A DNA stretch of 64,000 nucleotides from Parachlamydiales bacterium (GCA_020051075.1 JAGVJP010000011.1:1-64000), one strand, 5' to 3'; positions 17,206 to 26,555 are shown, counted from the first letter of the stretch. Translations and numbers: made by a program. Notes: generated from the letters alone by a model not told the origin.

Positions 17206-17622
17206 ATGAATGAAGTTTTGAATCGAGGGTGCGTAATTTCGTATATTCATGAATTAGATAGATTTTTCAAGTATTACGAGAGTATAATTACTTTTCAACC
17301 TGTTGACTGTATTTACTTCACTCATCAATTCATCGACGCTTCTAAGGTTCATGCTGAAAATCTAGCAACTCTTAATCTATGTCCTTGGGGGTTTCAAGAA
17401 AAGGGAGATTATCAATGGCTAGCTCTTGAGGAGCTTTATCGATTTTTGCAATTAAAAGAAAGTAATAGGGGGTGTTTTAGGAATATTAACGGACAAATTG
17501 TTGACATTGAACTCAGAGGTCATCTCGTTGATGCTTTAAGCTCTGATAAAGGTCTTGAAGTACTTTCGGCAATTTTAAATGAGGCTTCCGCTTTAACCCT
17601 AGAAGAAGAAACGTGTTTATAA
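17206..17622 (+). CDS. Hypothetical protein
   Basis: A 138-residue soluble protein; the frame opens at 17125 inside the LptD-like gene, but the ATG at 17206 (MNEVLNRGCVISYIHELDRF) is the likelier start. Its base composition is more AT-rich than the genes on either side, suggesting acquisition. The central NLCPWGFQEKGDYQWLALEELYRFLQ and the IDIELRGHL-like end do not match a family I know. It could be an immunity or antitoxin-like protein, but nothing in the sequence proves that. Confidence 0.5.
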   Translation: MNEVLNRGCVISYIHELDRFFKYYESIITFQPVDCIYFTHQFIDASKVHAENLATLNLCPWGFQEKGDYQWLALEELYRFLQLKESNRGCFRNINGQIVDIELRGHLVDALSSDKGLEVLSAILNEASALTLEEETCL

Positions 17623-18036
17623 TCTTCTCCGATTATCAATAAAATAGCATTCGGATAAGATAAATAAGGGTCTTCGTCTCCCCTTGGAATAACGATGATA
17701 CCATATTTAACCTGACTATGAAGTCGAAAAAACCCTTTTCGATTCCTAAACAAACAATTATACTCATCAATATATTATTGTCCATGTCCTCGTATCTTTA
17801 TTCCTTTAGATCTCTAAATACTCTCCGGGAAAGCCGAAGAAACAAAAATTACAAAGCGAATCGTGCCAAAATAGCCAGACAATAAATGTTATTGCTATGA
17901 TTAACCCAAGTTTGTAAAATCGATGTTTTTTCAGATTAAATACTCTGAATGTTGACCTCGGGTAAGGGACACGATAAGGCAATTCGGGCACGGGCACGGA
18001 CACGAGGAGGGCAAATGAACATCACAGGAGATATCC
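17623..18036. other. 414-bp intergenic region with a GGCACG half repeat
   Basis: An AT-rich stretch ends with CAATTCGGGCACGGGCACGG near 17980, a single arm of the GGCACG repeat that occurs as a full hairpin at 21284-21486. A 65-codon antisense frame here (17806-18003) is built partly from that repeat and lacks a ribosome-binding site. AGGAG at the right end belongs to the UDP-glucose dehydrogenase gene. Confidence 0.6.
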
Positions 18037-19425
18037 ATGAAGATATTAATCATCGGTGCTGGCTATGTAGGCTTAGTCAGCAGCACAGGGTTTGCAGAAA
18101 TGGGACACGTTGTCACGTGCCTGGATAAAAATGAAACCCTCATCGCTAATCTCCGCCAAGGGGGCATTCCCATCTATGAACCAGGATTGGAAGAGATGGT
18201 CAAGCGAAATGTGAGAGCTGGCCGTTTATCCTTCACGACAGACTATGCCGCCAGCGTCCCCGATGCTGATGCCTGCTTCATCGCCGTCGATACCCCGATG
18301 TCTGCCGACGGCAAAGCAGACACGTCCCAGGTCGAAGCAGTCGCTCGCTCGATTGGGCACTCCCTCAGCCGCTATGCAGTCATCGTCACAAAATCAACAG
18401 TCCCCGTCGGGACGACAGAGATCGTCGAAGGGATCATCGAAGAAATTCTACGGCAGCGGCAAGTCTCCTTTGACTTCAACGTCGTATCCAATCCAGAATT
18501 TCTTAAAGAAGGAAATGCCATCCAAGACTTCATGAAACCAGACCGAGTGATCATCGGCGTCGATGACCCACGCGCTGCTGCCCTCATGAAAGAGATCTAC
18601 TCCCCCTTTATGCTCAACCACGACCGCCTTTTAGTGATGGACATCCCTTCTGCTGAGCTCTCGAAATACGCTGCCAATGCCATGTTGGCAACACGAATCT
18701 CCTTCATGAACGAGATGGCCTCGCTATGTGAGAAAATGGGGGCCGATATCAACTGGGTGCGCAAAGGCATCGGATCCGATGACCGCATCGGGAATAAATT
18801 CCTTTATCCAGGGGTTGGCTTTGGGGGATCATGCCTCCCGAAAGATATCCTCGCACTCCTCCGCCAAGCCGAAGAACAAGATTGCTCCCTCTCTGTCGTG
18901 GAAGCGACACAGAAGGCCAACCACCGCCAAAAGGGTGTCATGACATCAAAACTTCAGGCCTACTTCGCAGACTTTGGCGGACTCCATGGACGCACCATCG
19001 CCGTGTTAGGACTATCCTTTAAACCTGATACCGATGACATGAGAGAAGCTCCTGCCCTTGTGCTCATCCAAGATCTGTTGCGGCAAGAGGTTAAATTGCG
19101 CCTTTTTGACCCTGTCGCCATAACCAAAGCACAAGCAATCCTCGGCTCTCCCACAACCATCCATTGGTGCAGCAGCGAGTTAGAAGCCGCTGAAGATGCT
19201 GATGCCATCGTCTTAATGACAGAGTGGAAGCAGTTTCGATTATTAAATTTCCAAGCTCTTTTTCAAGTGATGAAGGGCCGCGCTTTTTTTGATGGACGCA
19301 ACCAGTACAAACCAGAAGAGATGGCTCAACGGGGGTTTGACTATATCTGCATTGGAAGGCAAGCCGCCTATTCTGCTACGACATATGAAGAAATACCACT
19401 ATCAAGTAGTATAAAACCACACTAA
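18037..19425 (+). CDS. ugd: UDP-glucose 6-dehydrogenase
   Basis: The 462-residue protein has the N-terminal NAD-binding Rossmann motif GAGYVGLVSS (residues 7-16), STVPVGTT, NPEFLKEGNA, and the catalytic GGSCLPKD with Cys266, then the C-terminal UDP-binding half with VLGLSFKPDTDDMREAPA. It oxidises UDP-glucose to UDP-glucuronate for polysaccharide or lipid A modification. AGGAGATATCC precedes the ATG. It lies 28 bases ahead of the prenyl synthase gene and may share its transcript. Chlamydia species are not known to need this enzyme, so its presence suggests a surface polysaccharide here. Confidence 0.95.
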   Translation: MKILIIGAGYVGLVSSTGFAEMGHVVTCLDKNETLIANLRQGGIPIYEPGLEEMVKRNVRAGRLSFTTDYAASVPDADACFIAVDTPMSADGKADTSQVEAVARSIGHSLSRYAVIVTKSTVPVGTTEIVEGIIEEILRQRQVSFDFNVVSNPEFLKEGNAIQDFMKPDRVIIGVDDPRAAALMKEIYSPFMLNHDRLLVMDIPSAELSKYAANAMLATRISFMNEMASLCEKMGADINWVRKGIGSDDRIGNKFLYPGVGFGGSCLPKDILALLRQAEEQDCSLSVVEATQKANHRQKGVMTSKLQAYFADFGGLHGRTIAVLGLSFKPDTDDMREAPALVLIQDLLRQEVKLRLFDPVAITKAQAILGSPTTIHWCSSELEAAEDADAIVLMTEWKQFRLLNFQALFQVMKGRAFFDGRNQYKPEEMAQRGFDYICIGRQAAYSATTYEEIPLSSSIKPH

Positions 19426-19453
19426 CCTCTAAAGCTTACCGGATGATTGTAAG

Positions 19454-20338
19454 ATGAGCTATATTCAGGAATACTTCCAACATCAAGGAAAACTGATCGA
19501 GGAACAGCTTAACCGCCTCGTCCCTCAAAGGCGCAGCCCACACGAAAACCTCTTTGAAGCAGCTCGTTATGCCCTCCTTGGTGGAGGTAAACGGCTAAGG
19601 CCTATCTTCACATTGACGACAACACGCATTCTCGGAGGGGACATATCAAATGCTCTCTCCCCTGCCTGCGCCCTTGAAATGATCCACACCTATTCGCTGA
19701 TCCATGATGACCTCCCCTGTATGGACGATGATGACTACCGCCGAGGGCAGCTCACGGTTCATAGAAAATATAGCGAAGGCCATGCCGTCTTGACAGGAGA
19801 CTATCTTTTAACTTATGCCTTTGAAGTGATCGCTGCAGATCCAAATTTGGACAACGAAAAGAAAGTCCAACTGATCACGATCCTTGCCCGACAAAGCGGC
19901 AGCGAAGGGATGATCGGAGGGCAGGTGATGGATCTCGCCTCACAGGGGAACAAGATCCCACTTGAAACATTGAAACTCCTCCACCGAAAAAAATCTGGGG
20001 CTCTCATCTCAGCCGCCATTGAATTCGGAGCGATTATCGGCAATGCCACACCACACCAGTTCCATTGTTTGCAGCGATTCGGAGAAAATATCGGTTTGGC
20101 ATTTCAAATTGTCGATGACATCCTTGATATCACCGCGAGTGAAGCCAAACACGGCAAGGCAATCTCGTCGGATTTTCTCAATGACAAAACCACCTATGTG
20201 ACGCTCCTCGGGCTAGATCAAGCTCAAGCGGCAGCTAAAAATTTCTATGATCAAGCCATCACCGCCTTAAAACCCCTCCCCCATGACACTTCGCTCCTCA
20301 CTGAAATCGCCAACTTCATCATCCACCGCAGCCACTAG
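19454..20338 (+). CDS. ispA: Polyprenyl (farnesyl/geranyl) diphosphate synthase
   Basis: The 294-residue protein carries the first Asp-rich motif in HDDLPCMDDDDYRRG (about 84-98), the second in VDDILD (about 222-227), and GGGKRLRP near residue 43. These are the hallmarks of IspA-type short-chain trans-prenyl synthases, which condense isopentenyl diphosphate with allylic diphosphates for quinone and undecaprenol synthesis. The DDxxxxD spacing of DDLPCMDD is the usual bacterial farnesyl synthase form. It follows ugd at 28 bases. The start at 19454 begins the conserved region. Confidence 0.93.
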   Translation: MSYIQEYFQHQGKLIEEQLNRLVPQRRSPHENLFEAARYALLGGGKRLRPIFTLTTTRILGGDISNALSPACALEMIHTYSLIHDDLPCMDDDDYRRGQLTVHRKYSEGHAVLTGDYLLTYAFEVIAADPNLDNEKKVQLITILARQSGSEGMIGGQVMDLASQGNKIPLETLKLLHRKKSGALISAAIEFGAIIGNATPHQFHCLQRFGENIGLAFQIVDDILDITASEAKHGKAISSDFLNDKTTYVTLLGLDQAQAAAKNFYDQAITALKPLPHDTSLLTEIANFIIHRSH

Positions 20339-20364
20339 ATCCTAGAATGTTTCAAATTTTCTGT

Positions 20365-20393
20365 TGACAACTCTTTTGGCCTTTCGTTATTAA
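20365..20393 (+). promoter_or_regulatory. Probable sigma-66/70-type promoter for the secreted protein gene
   Basis: TTGACA at 20365-20370 is separated by 17 bases from TTATTA at 20388-20393. This is a consensus -35 with a fair -10, about 100 bases ahead of the start codon at 20496 and after the end of the ispA gene. No experimental support is available from sequence. Confidence 0.5.
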
Positions 20394-20495
20394 GATAACA
20401 GCACTCAGTTAATCATACACCGGGGGGGCTTCCACAAGTTAAACAGGAATCTCTCCCTCTTAGTTTCATCCTCATAAAGATCGTAAGGAGTGTCT

Positions 20496-21125
20496 ATGAA
20501 ATCTATTTCTTTAAAAAAATTAAGCTTGTTCACCCTTTCTCTACTTACATTGTGCTGCATGGGTGCTGCAAATGAAGCTCAAGCTGGAGAACCTGCTACA
20601 GAGACTCCTAGTCTTAGATCGAAGTCATCTTCGGTTAATGGTTTCCAACGTACCGAAGCCATTGTCGAAAGCACAAATATTATCAACACATTCGTGCTGA
20701 GATTTCCAGCTGCCGTGCGTGCTCCAACTGGCTCTCAAGAACAAATAGATCTTGTGCGCAGGCTTCAAGAAACTCTAACTAAAAATTTCTCATTGACCTT
20801 CATTATTGGAGGCGTAACTTCTACTGCAACCGATTTTGACAGTTTACTTGCATTAGTCCAAAGCGAATCAACTGTCACCACCTTTGATACTGCCTTGAGC
20901 GGTAACCTCTCATTAGAACGCTTCTGCAAGAACCGCCTGGGACGTCGCACTGTTCAAATGCAAGGATTACACTATTCTGTTCAAACGCTTCTATCAGGCC
21001 AGTCCGTTTTCTTTCCAGCTTTGGACCAATGGACAGTTGTTGAAACAATGGATAGAGGATTTAAAATTAAAAAGCTCATCCTTAGAGTTCTCACAACCCC
21101 AATCCCATTCGGTACACCTATATAA
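20496..21125 (+). CDS. Secreted hypothetical protein
   Basis: The 209-residue protein has a clear signal peptide (MKSISLKKLSLFTLSLLTLCCMGAANEAQAG, cleavage likely after AQA). The mature part is Ser/Thr-rich with short beta-type stretches (NFSLTFIIGGVTSTATDFDS) and no domain I recognise. AAGGAG precedes the ATG at 20496; a GTG two codons upstream is less likely. It has its own promoter-like sequence and is followed by two repeat hairpins, so it seems to be a single-gene unit. A periplasmic, envelope or exported location is inferred from the signal. Confidence 0.8.
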   Translation: MKSISLKKLSLFTLSLLTLCCMGAANEAQAGEPATETPSLRSKSSSVNGFQRTEAIVESTNIINTFVLRFPAAVRAPTGSQEQIDLVRRLQETLTKNFSLTFIIGGVTSTATDFDSLLALVQSESTVTTFDTALSGNLSLERFCKNRLGRRTVQMQGLHYSVQTLLSGQSVFFPALDQWTVVETMDRGFKIKKLILRVLTTPIPFGTPI

Positions 21126-21161
21126 GTTACTGACAGGACTGATGTCATCGAAATTTAGATA

Positions 21162-21241
21162 GAAACACAGAGGCACAGAGAACACAGAGAGTAAACATGG
21201 TGAAATCCCGCTCTCCGTGCCCTCTGTGCCTCTGTGTTCCA
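21162..21241. repeat. CACAGAGG short-word inverted repeat
   Basis: GAAACACAGAGGCACAGAG (21162-21180) faces CTCTGTGCCTCTGTGTTCC (21222-21240), giving a hairpin of about 80 bases beginning about 37 bases after the secreted protein gene. Each arm is made of CACAGAGG-type words. It may end transcription, but there is no clear T run. Confidence 0.85.
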
Positions 21242-21283
21242 ACTATACTTTAGCAATTTGGAGATTTCCTATCCTTCCCATCC

Positions 21284-21486
21284 CATACGCAGGCTAACTC
21301 GCCTTTCGTGCCCGTGCCCCTGCCCCTGCCCGTGCCCGATAGCCCCTTTTCATGCCCGAATTTGTCGTGAACGATCGTGATATTCCAGAGTTTCTAAGGC
21401 AATTTCGGACTCTGGCTCGTTCTCGATAAGGGACAATCGGGCACGGGCATGGGCACGGGCACGAAAGGCGAGTTAGCCTGCGTATG
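21284..21486. repeat. GGCACG short-word inverted repeat
   Basis: The left arm runs from CATACGCAGGCTAACTCGCC through tandem GTGCCC words. The right arm, ending at 21486, has GGGCACGGGCACG words followed by GGCGAGTTAGCCTGCGTATG. Arms are about 60 bases around an imperfectly paired middle. Together with 21162-21241 it fills the 520-bp gap before the next gene. Reverse-oriented CGCAAAG words (TTTGCGCCTTTGGGTC) follow at 21498. Confidence 0.85.
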
Positions 21487-21645
21487 CCTGTTCATCCTTT
21501 GCGCCTTTGGGTCTTCTTTGCGTTAAAAAAGGGGGAGCATCCTTGCCGCGAAGCGATCTTGCGAGGCTTTGAAAAAATCGATAGTAATATAACCATTATA
21601 TATGCTAAAGTTTCAAGCCATCTACACTTTGCCCATGAGGATGAT

Positions 21646-23262
21646 ATGAAAAAACTTAGCAGTCTCGCCATCGTTCTGATCACATTAGCGATTCTATATA
21701 CAGGACATTGGTTCTACAATGCGAATGGTCTCAAAACACTAGTGACCAACCATCTGAAAGAATATGAGAAAATAGGACCGGACGGCTATCAATTTAAGGT
21801 CGATGATGTCTCTGTCGGTGGCTTTCCTTTCAACTATGAAGTCAATTTTGTTAAACCCCGTTACGCTTTGGCGAAAGAATCTGTCCACTCCAGCAATGAA
21901 ACTGAGTTTTTTGTCGATGGGGCAATGAAGATAGGAACCGATATTTTGGGGAGACGCTATTGGGTGAAACAACAGGGTGACATCCATTATACGATTCCCG
22001 AAGGCAATGAAAATAAGGAATACCTTGTCAAAGGCAATATGGAATTCGAAGTCGATGCCACTCAGCCTCAACTCATGCAAGCCTTTCTTCACCCATTTCA
22101 TGGCCTTCCTCCTGCCCTTTATCAAGAAGAACCTTCCTTCCATGAGATCCTCCAAGAAATTCACCTGGTCAGCTATCGCGATCACAACTTCTCCCTCTTT
22201 GAAGTCACCGAAAACGGTAATAAACCCCTCCTCAGCTTTTCCAACGGATCGCTTATATGCAGCCATCGCCCGACTGCAAAAAACGATCAAAAATACGTTT
22301 TCTCTTTCAACATGAAAGACCTCGAAACCCCTGAGAATGGAAAATTTCTTATTCCCCATCTCCTCAAGCTCATGCAAATCAATCCAAGCGTTGTGATCGA
22401 TCATTATTCTATCTTCGGCTCAGGCAAAAATAACCTATCCATAGAATTCGAAACAATAGTGCCTCAAAATTTTGATTTTACAACTGAAATGGCTTACAAG
22501 AATGTTGAACTCAACCTTAAAAAGATGGAAATAGATAATCTTTATGGCAACTCTTCCATTCAGTCTCTCCTATCTATTGTAGACATCGAAAATGAACAAA
22601 AGAAACTCCATCTTGACTTCGATTACGAAACCCAAATGACGCAACTCGGGTTAGAAGCCACCCAAAGAGAGCTGGTTCACAGACTCAAATTAGATGCAGC
22701 GGCGGCGGCCAGTAAGAATGATCCTGATGAGGAAATCTATACCGCTCTCCTAGAGTGTTGCCAAAATGGACTTGGAATGATCCCAGACTTCACCAAGTTG
22801 GGCAAAATGAAAATAGTGGTCAATGTCGATGCCTTGCAAAATATCGGCACAGGCGACACCCTAAATCTAAAAGAGCTTTCTATCAAACATTGTGATATTA
22901 TCACAGAGCCTTATGCCATCAAATCGCACGGGGAAGTTAAATTTGTCCAGGATCTTCCGCACGGCAAGTATGAGATCGTTTGGGAGAACTACCAGAAGAT
23001 GCTCCACGACATCTTCGCCTACTATAACCGCATCTTCCCCGTCCTGAAAAAAATGATCGAGTTGAGAGAGTATCCTATCCCATTAGAGATGATTAAAGAA
23101 TCAGAAGAAGAAGGGCTTGTCTCTTTCTTTAGATTGATCTCTAACGACCCTGAAGGCTCTGGAGAGACCATCACCATCACAGTCGACTTCAATGACTTGA
23201 GCAACATCACGGTTGGGGGCACATCCCTTCAACAAGTGATAGAGGCGTCGCATAAGTTATAA
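21646..23262 (+). CDS. Membrane-anchored protein, DUF2125-like
   Basis: The 538-residue protein starts MKKLSSLAIVLITLAILYTG, an N-terminal signal anchor, followed by a large periplasmic part with alternating beta strands. The block VDDVSVGGFPFNYEVNF near residue 60, with its GFPF, resembles DUF2125-type proteins of Gram-negative bacteria, whose role is unknown. The open frame extends 54 codons upstream into repeat DNA, so the ATG at 21646, which follows GAGG and begins the anchor, is used. It shares no operon with the ATPase downstream, which is separated by palindromes. Confidence 0.65.
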   Translation: MKKLSSLAIVLITLAILYTGHWFYNANGLKTLVTNHLKEYEKIGPDGYQFKVDDVSVGGFPFNYEVNFVKPRYALAKESVHSSNETEFFVDGAMKIGTDILGRRYWVKQQGDIHYTIPEGNENKEYLVKGNMEFEVDATQPQLMQAFLHPFHGLPPALYQEEPSFHEILQEIHLVSYRDHNFSLFEVTENGNKPLLSFSNGSLICSHRPTAKNDQKYVFSFNMKDLETPENGKFLIPHLLKLMQINPSVVIDHYSIFGSGKNNLSIEFETIVPQNFDFTTEMAYKNVELNLKKMEIDNLYGNSSIQSLLSIVDIENEQKKLHLDFDYETQMTQLGLEATQRELVHRLKLDAAAAASKNDPDEEIYTALLECCQNGLGMIPDFTKLGKMKIVVNVDALQNIGTGDTLNLKELSIKHCDIITEPYAIKSHGEVKFVQDLPHGKYEIVWENYQKMLHDIFAYYNRIFPVLKKMIELREYPIPLEMIKESEEEGLVSFFRLISNDPEGSGETITITVDFNDLSNITVGGTSLQQVIEASHKL

Positions 23263-23273
23263 CTCGTTTTGGG

Positions 23274-23310
23274 CTGACTTGAAAATGACAAAATGTCATT
23301 TTCAAGTCAG
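23274..23310. repeat. Perfect palindrome, copy 1 of the ATPase-linked set
   Basis: A 17-bp perfect stem, CTGACTTGAAAATGACA with its complement, surrounds a three-base loop. It lies 12 bases after the stop codon of the DUF2125-like gene and could also stop its transcript. It is a variant of the two identical copies at 23410 and 23463. Confidence 0.92.
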
Positions 23311-23409
23311 AAGCTTAAAATTTGAGTCAAGTCCTGTAAAATTATTCTTTTAAAATCCGCGAATTTACGAAGTACAACTCCATTCATCAAGAACTTCGCT
23401 TAGTTTTTC

Positions 23410-23499
23410 TGACTTGAAATCGATAAAATGTCATTCTCAAGTCAAAGTTTTTTCGATTTTTTTTGACTTGAAATCGATAAAATGTCATTCTCAAGTCAA
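23410..23499. repeat. Two identical palindromes upstream of the ATPase gene
   Basis: The 35-base sequence beginning TGACTTGAAATCGATAAAAT and ending CATTCTCAAGTCA occurs at 23410-23444 and again at 23464-23498. Each can fold with a TGACTTGA stem. The second copy ends about 20 bases before the ATPase ATG, so the pair covers the promoter region. Confidence 0.92.
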
Positions 23500-23519
23500 A
23501 AATTTAAGTGGTTTGGTTG

Positions 23520-24926
23520 ATGTTTTTTGGAAGAGAAAAAGAGTTGGAGCAGCTCAGTGAGTTTAAAAACAGAAAAGTGGCTGGAATGATTGTCTGTTCA
23601 GGAAGAAGGCGAATTGGAAAAAGTACATTAATTGAACATTTTGGTGAAAATACCAAATTTTTAGAGTTTTATGGCTTAGCTCCGAGAGAAAAGCTCTCAA
23701 ACAAAGATCAATTGGATCACTTTGGCGAGCAAATGGGACTCAGATTTAACCTTCCTTCTATGAAATTCGATAACTGGAATCAAGCACTAGATACATTAGC
23801 TGGACTGACATCAAAAGGTTCTGTGATCATTTTTCTAGATGAAATCTCTTGGATGGCAGGAAAAGATAAAGATTTTGCAGCAAAATTAAAAGGCGTTTGG
23901 GACACTAAATTCAAGAAAAATAAACAGCTGCTTTTAGTCTTGTGCGGATCAGTTTCATCATGGATCCAAGATAATATTTTGAATGACAAGGGATTTGTTG
24001 GAAGAGTCTCTTTGATCATGAATCTAGATGAAATGCCCCTCCATGAAGCAAATAAATTCTGGGGAAAGAGGCTGATCTCCTCTCATGAAAAATTCAAAAT
24101 TTTGTGTGTGACCGGAGGCGTTCCAAGGTATTTAGAAGAGATCCAGCCCGAACGTTCCGCTGAACAGAATATCAAAAAAATGTGTTTCAGCAAAGGCGCT
24201 GTTTTAGTTGAAGAATTTGACAAAATTTTTGGAGATATTTTCGAAAAGAAAGCCCCAGAATTCACCAAAATCGTTAATGAGTTGACTGAAGGCAGCCTCG
24301 AGATGAGTGAACTTTGTCGAAGACTAGGCATTCAGCAGTCTGGAGGATTTTCCAAGAAAATGAATGTTCTTGTCCAATCAGGGTTTATCTCTAAGGATTA
24401 TGTATGGAATGTAAACAGTAAGCGTTTGAGAAATTTTAAGTTTCGTTTGAAAGACAATTATCTCCGTTTTTATTTAAAATACATCAAACCGAAAAAAGCA
24501 CTCATCGACCAGGGAATTTATCATGATCTCTACTTAGAAGACTTTCCCGGCTGGGAAACAATCATGGGGCTTCAGTTTGAAAATCTAGTGCTCAATAACT
24601 TAAGCTCAATTATTCAACGATTAAAAATACCCGCTTCTTCAATCATCAGTGCGTCTCCTTACTACCAGCACTCTACTCAAAAGATGCGCGGATGTCAGAT
24701 TGACCTGCTGATTCAGACTCGACACACCCTATACATTTGCGAAATTAAGTTCTGCAGAAAAATACCTGTCGATGTGATCGAGGAAGTCTCCAAGAAAATT
24801 CAAATCTTGAAAATACCAAAAACGATCTCGATACGCCCAGTCTTGATTTATGAAGGAGAACTTTCACCCAAAATTCAGCACGATGATTTTTTTAGCCACC
24901 TGATTGCTTTTGAAGACCTGTTGTAA
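23520..24926 (+). CDS. ATPase of the archaeal-ATPase/DUF234 type
   Basis: The 468-residue protein has a P-loop SGRRRIGKST (residues 27-36), a Walker B-like VIIFLDEISW near 100-109, and GGVPRYLEEI, all typical of the archaeal-type STAND-related ATPases. A winged helix (about 250-300) is followed by a DUF234 C-terminus in which QIDLLIQTRHTLYICEIKF has the D...EIK layout of a PD-(D/E)XK nuclease fold. The gene is AT-rich relative to its neighbours, suggesting transfer. A GTG four codons upstream is also possible. Three palindromes precede it, two of them identical, and may be its regulatory sites or element ends. Confidence 0.88.
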   Translation: MFFGREKELEQLSEFKNRKVAGMIVCSGRRRIGKSTLIEHFGENTKFLEFYGLAPREKLSNKDQLDHFGEQMGLRFNLPSMKFDNWNQALDTLAGLTSKGSVIIFLDEISWMAGKDKDFAAKLKGVWDTKFKKNKQLLLVLCGSVSSWIQDNILNDKGFVGRVSLIMNLDEMPLHEANKFWGKRLISSHEKFKILCVTGGVPRYLEEIQPERSAEQNIKKMCFSKGAVLVEEFDKIFGDIFEKKAPEFTKIVNELTEGSLEMSELCRRLGIQQSGGFSKKMNVLVQSGFISKDYVWNVNSKRLRNFKFRLKDNYLRFYLKYIKPKKALIDQGIYHDLYLEDFPGWETIMGLQFENLVLNNLSSIIQRLKIPASSIISASPYYQHSTQKMRGCQIDLLIQTRHTLYICEIKFCRKIPVDVIEEVSKKIQILKIPKTISIRPVLIYEGELSPKIQHDDFFSHLIAFEDLL

Positions 24927-24979
24927 CGGACATCCCCCCTCCATTGAGCCCTGTAAGGGGGGCAATGTCAATTTCTGCA

Positions 24980-25240
24980 TCACCACATGGTCTCCTCATA
25001 ACTGACAACCTTACGAGGGGTTTCCGGATTATCTAGACGAGCACAAGTCACACTAATGCCTTGTAAGGTGATCGTGTGAGTTTTACCTATCTCGGCCAAA
25101 GTTTTATGAAATAATTCTTCCATTCCCTGAGCAGTTCTCATGCTCTTCATTTGTTCTAATTCTGCCTCCATGATTGGACGGCACTCTTCGATGAATGCTT
25201 GAACTTCTTGACTTTCAGGCGGAAGCTCAAGAATGCGCAT
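24980..25240 (-). CDS. Small hypothetical protein
   Basis: An 86-residue acidic protein (MRILELPPESQEVQAFIEEC at the start) with no membrane segment. The ATG is preceded by AAGGAGAGG. The first half is likely helical. It is flanked by the ATPase and rlmN and shares no obvious operon. Its last codons overlap a 27-base stretch that recurs, with one mismatch, within the heptosyltransferase gene at 41042-41068. No family is recognised. Confidence 0.55.
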   Translation of the reverse strand: MRILELPPESQEVQAFIEECRPIMEAELEQMKSMRTAQGMEELFHKTLAEIGKTHTITLQGISVTCARLDNPETPRKVVSYEETMW

Positions 25241-25421
25241 AAGTTCCTCTCCTTAAGTCGCTAGGAAATCTAGGGAATTTGAAATCTTCCTAATATTTAT
25301 ATCGACAATTTCGAAAGTTTCAAAAACGCTTCATTTTTCGAAATATAAATCATGATGCGGTATTGCACAAAAAAAGTCTACTTCTTAATTTTTAAGTTAT
25401 ATTACAAGCAGGCAATATAAG

Positions 25422-26483
25422 TTAGGACACGCCATTTTTTACAGATCTTCTCAGCTTGACATTCCCTAACTGGCCGCACGCAGCCATGATTTTCTGCCCT
25501 TTGGCTCCCCTCAAGAGAGTGTGATACCCTCTCTCGCGAAGTCGTTGCAAAAATGCTTCTTTTTGTGCGTCTTCCGGCGGAGCAAAGCGATCTCGCCGCT
25601 GAGGATTATAAGGGATCAGGTTGACTTTAACTCGTAGCCCTTCGAGATAGTCTGCCAGCTGATCAGCCTGATCAAGAGAGTCATTGACCCCTTGGATTAA
25701 CACATACTCAGCAAAAATCTCCCGTCTCGGATGAGAACAATAGGCTCGCATGGCTTCTTTCAATGCTTGCATATCCCAGGTACGATTAACCGGCATCAAC
25801 TTGTTTCGAACAACGTCTGACGGAGCGTTGACAGAGACAGCCAAATTCAGTGCCGGATCAGCCTCTTCGATGAAACGATAGATCTCCTCAACCTTTCCAC
25901 TTGTCGAAATCGTTATTCTACTCGGACCAAACCGCAGCCCAGATGCATCGGTTAAGACTCTAACCGCTTGCATCACAGCGTCGTAGTTGTCAAACGGCTC
26001 TCCCATCCCCATAAATACAATGTTGCGCACGGTCCGTTTCAAAAGGAAGCAAGCATAAAAAACCTGTGCAACAATCTCTTCAACAGTGAGGTTGCGGATC
26101 AACCCCATCCTCCCGGTCTCACAAAACGCACACCCCATTCGGCATCCCACCTGTGAGGAGATGCAGAGTGTGATCCCCGAATCCATTGGAATTAAGACCG
26201 ACTCGCTTTCTAAGCCATCAGAAAAACGGAGTAAGAATTTCACAGTTTCTCCTTCTTCCTGCTCTCCTGCTAATTCAGGTAAAACAAAGCTGGTGGCCTC
26301 GATGATCTCTTTAACAAGTTTGACAGCCTGCGGCTCAATCAAAACCCATAGTCCATCGAGATCTCCTCGGCGAAACCACTCAGCATACAGGAGCATCGCA
26401 TGATTCCTCCCCTTTCCGAGGAGGGAATACACCGCCTCAGCATAACTCTGTTGCGTCTGTTGAAAAATGGAAATCAGGGACAT
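25422..26483 (-). CDS. rlmN: 23S rRNA A2503 methyltransferase RlmN (radical SAM)
   Basis: The 353-residue protein has the radical-SAM cluster motif CRMGCAFC (Cys114, Cys118, Cys121), the GMGEPFDNYD and ITISTSGKV blocks, and the C-terminal AACGQLG Cys used for methyl transfer. RlmN methylates C2 of adenosine 2503 in 23S rRNA, and in some bacteria A37 of tRNA. The length is normal for the family. AAGG precedes the ATG. It is a single gene next to a large inverted repeat. The sequence is divergent enough for the paralogous RlmN-like form found in Chlamydiae to be possible. Confidence 0.9.
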   Translation of the reverse strand: MSLISIFQQTQQSYAEAVYSLLGKGRNHAMLLYAEWFRRGDLDGLWVLIEPQAVKLVKEIIEATSFVLPELAGEQEEGETVKFLLRFSDGLESESVLIPMDSGITLCISSQVGCRMGCAFCETGRMGLIRNLTVEEIVAQVFYACFLLKRTVRNIVFMGMGEPFDNYDAVMQAVRVLTDASGLRFGPSRITISTSGKVEEIYRFIEEADPALNLAVSVNAPSDVVRNKLMPVNRTWDMQALKEAMRAYCSHPRREIFAEYVLIQGVNDSLDQADQLADYLEGLRVKVNLIPYNPQRRDRFAPPEDAQKEAFLQRLRERGYHTLLRGAKGQKIMAACGQLGNVKLRRSVKNGVS

Positions 26484-26555
26484 AAAACCTTAAAAAGTTG
26501 CAAAAAACTCCTCAAGAATACCGTTTTAAACCGAAAAGATCAAGCGTAACCGGCA

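Noticed and set aside
17806-18003. 65-codon antisense frame with a hydrophobic segment
   Set aside because: Its start lies in the GGCACG repeat, there is no ribosome-binding site, and no unit is formed with adjacent genes.
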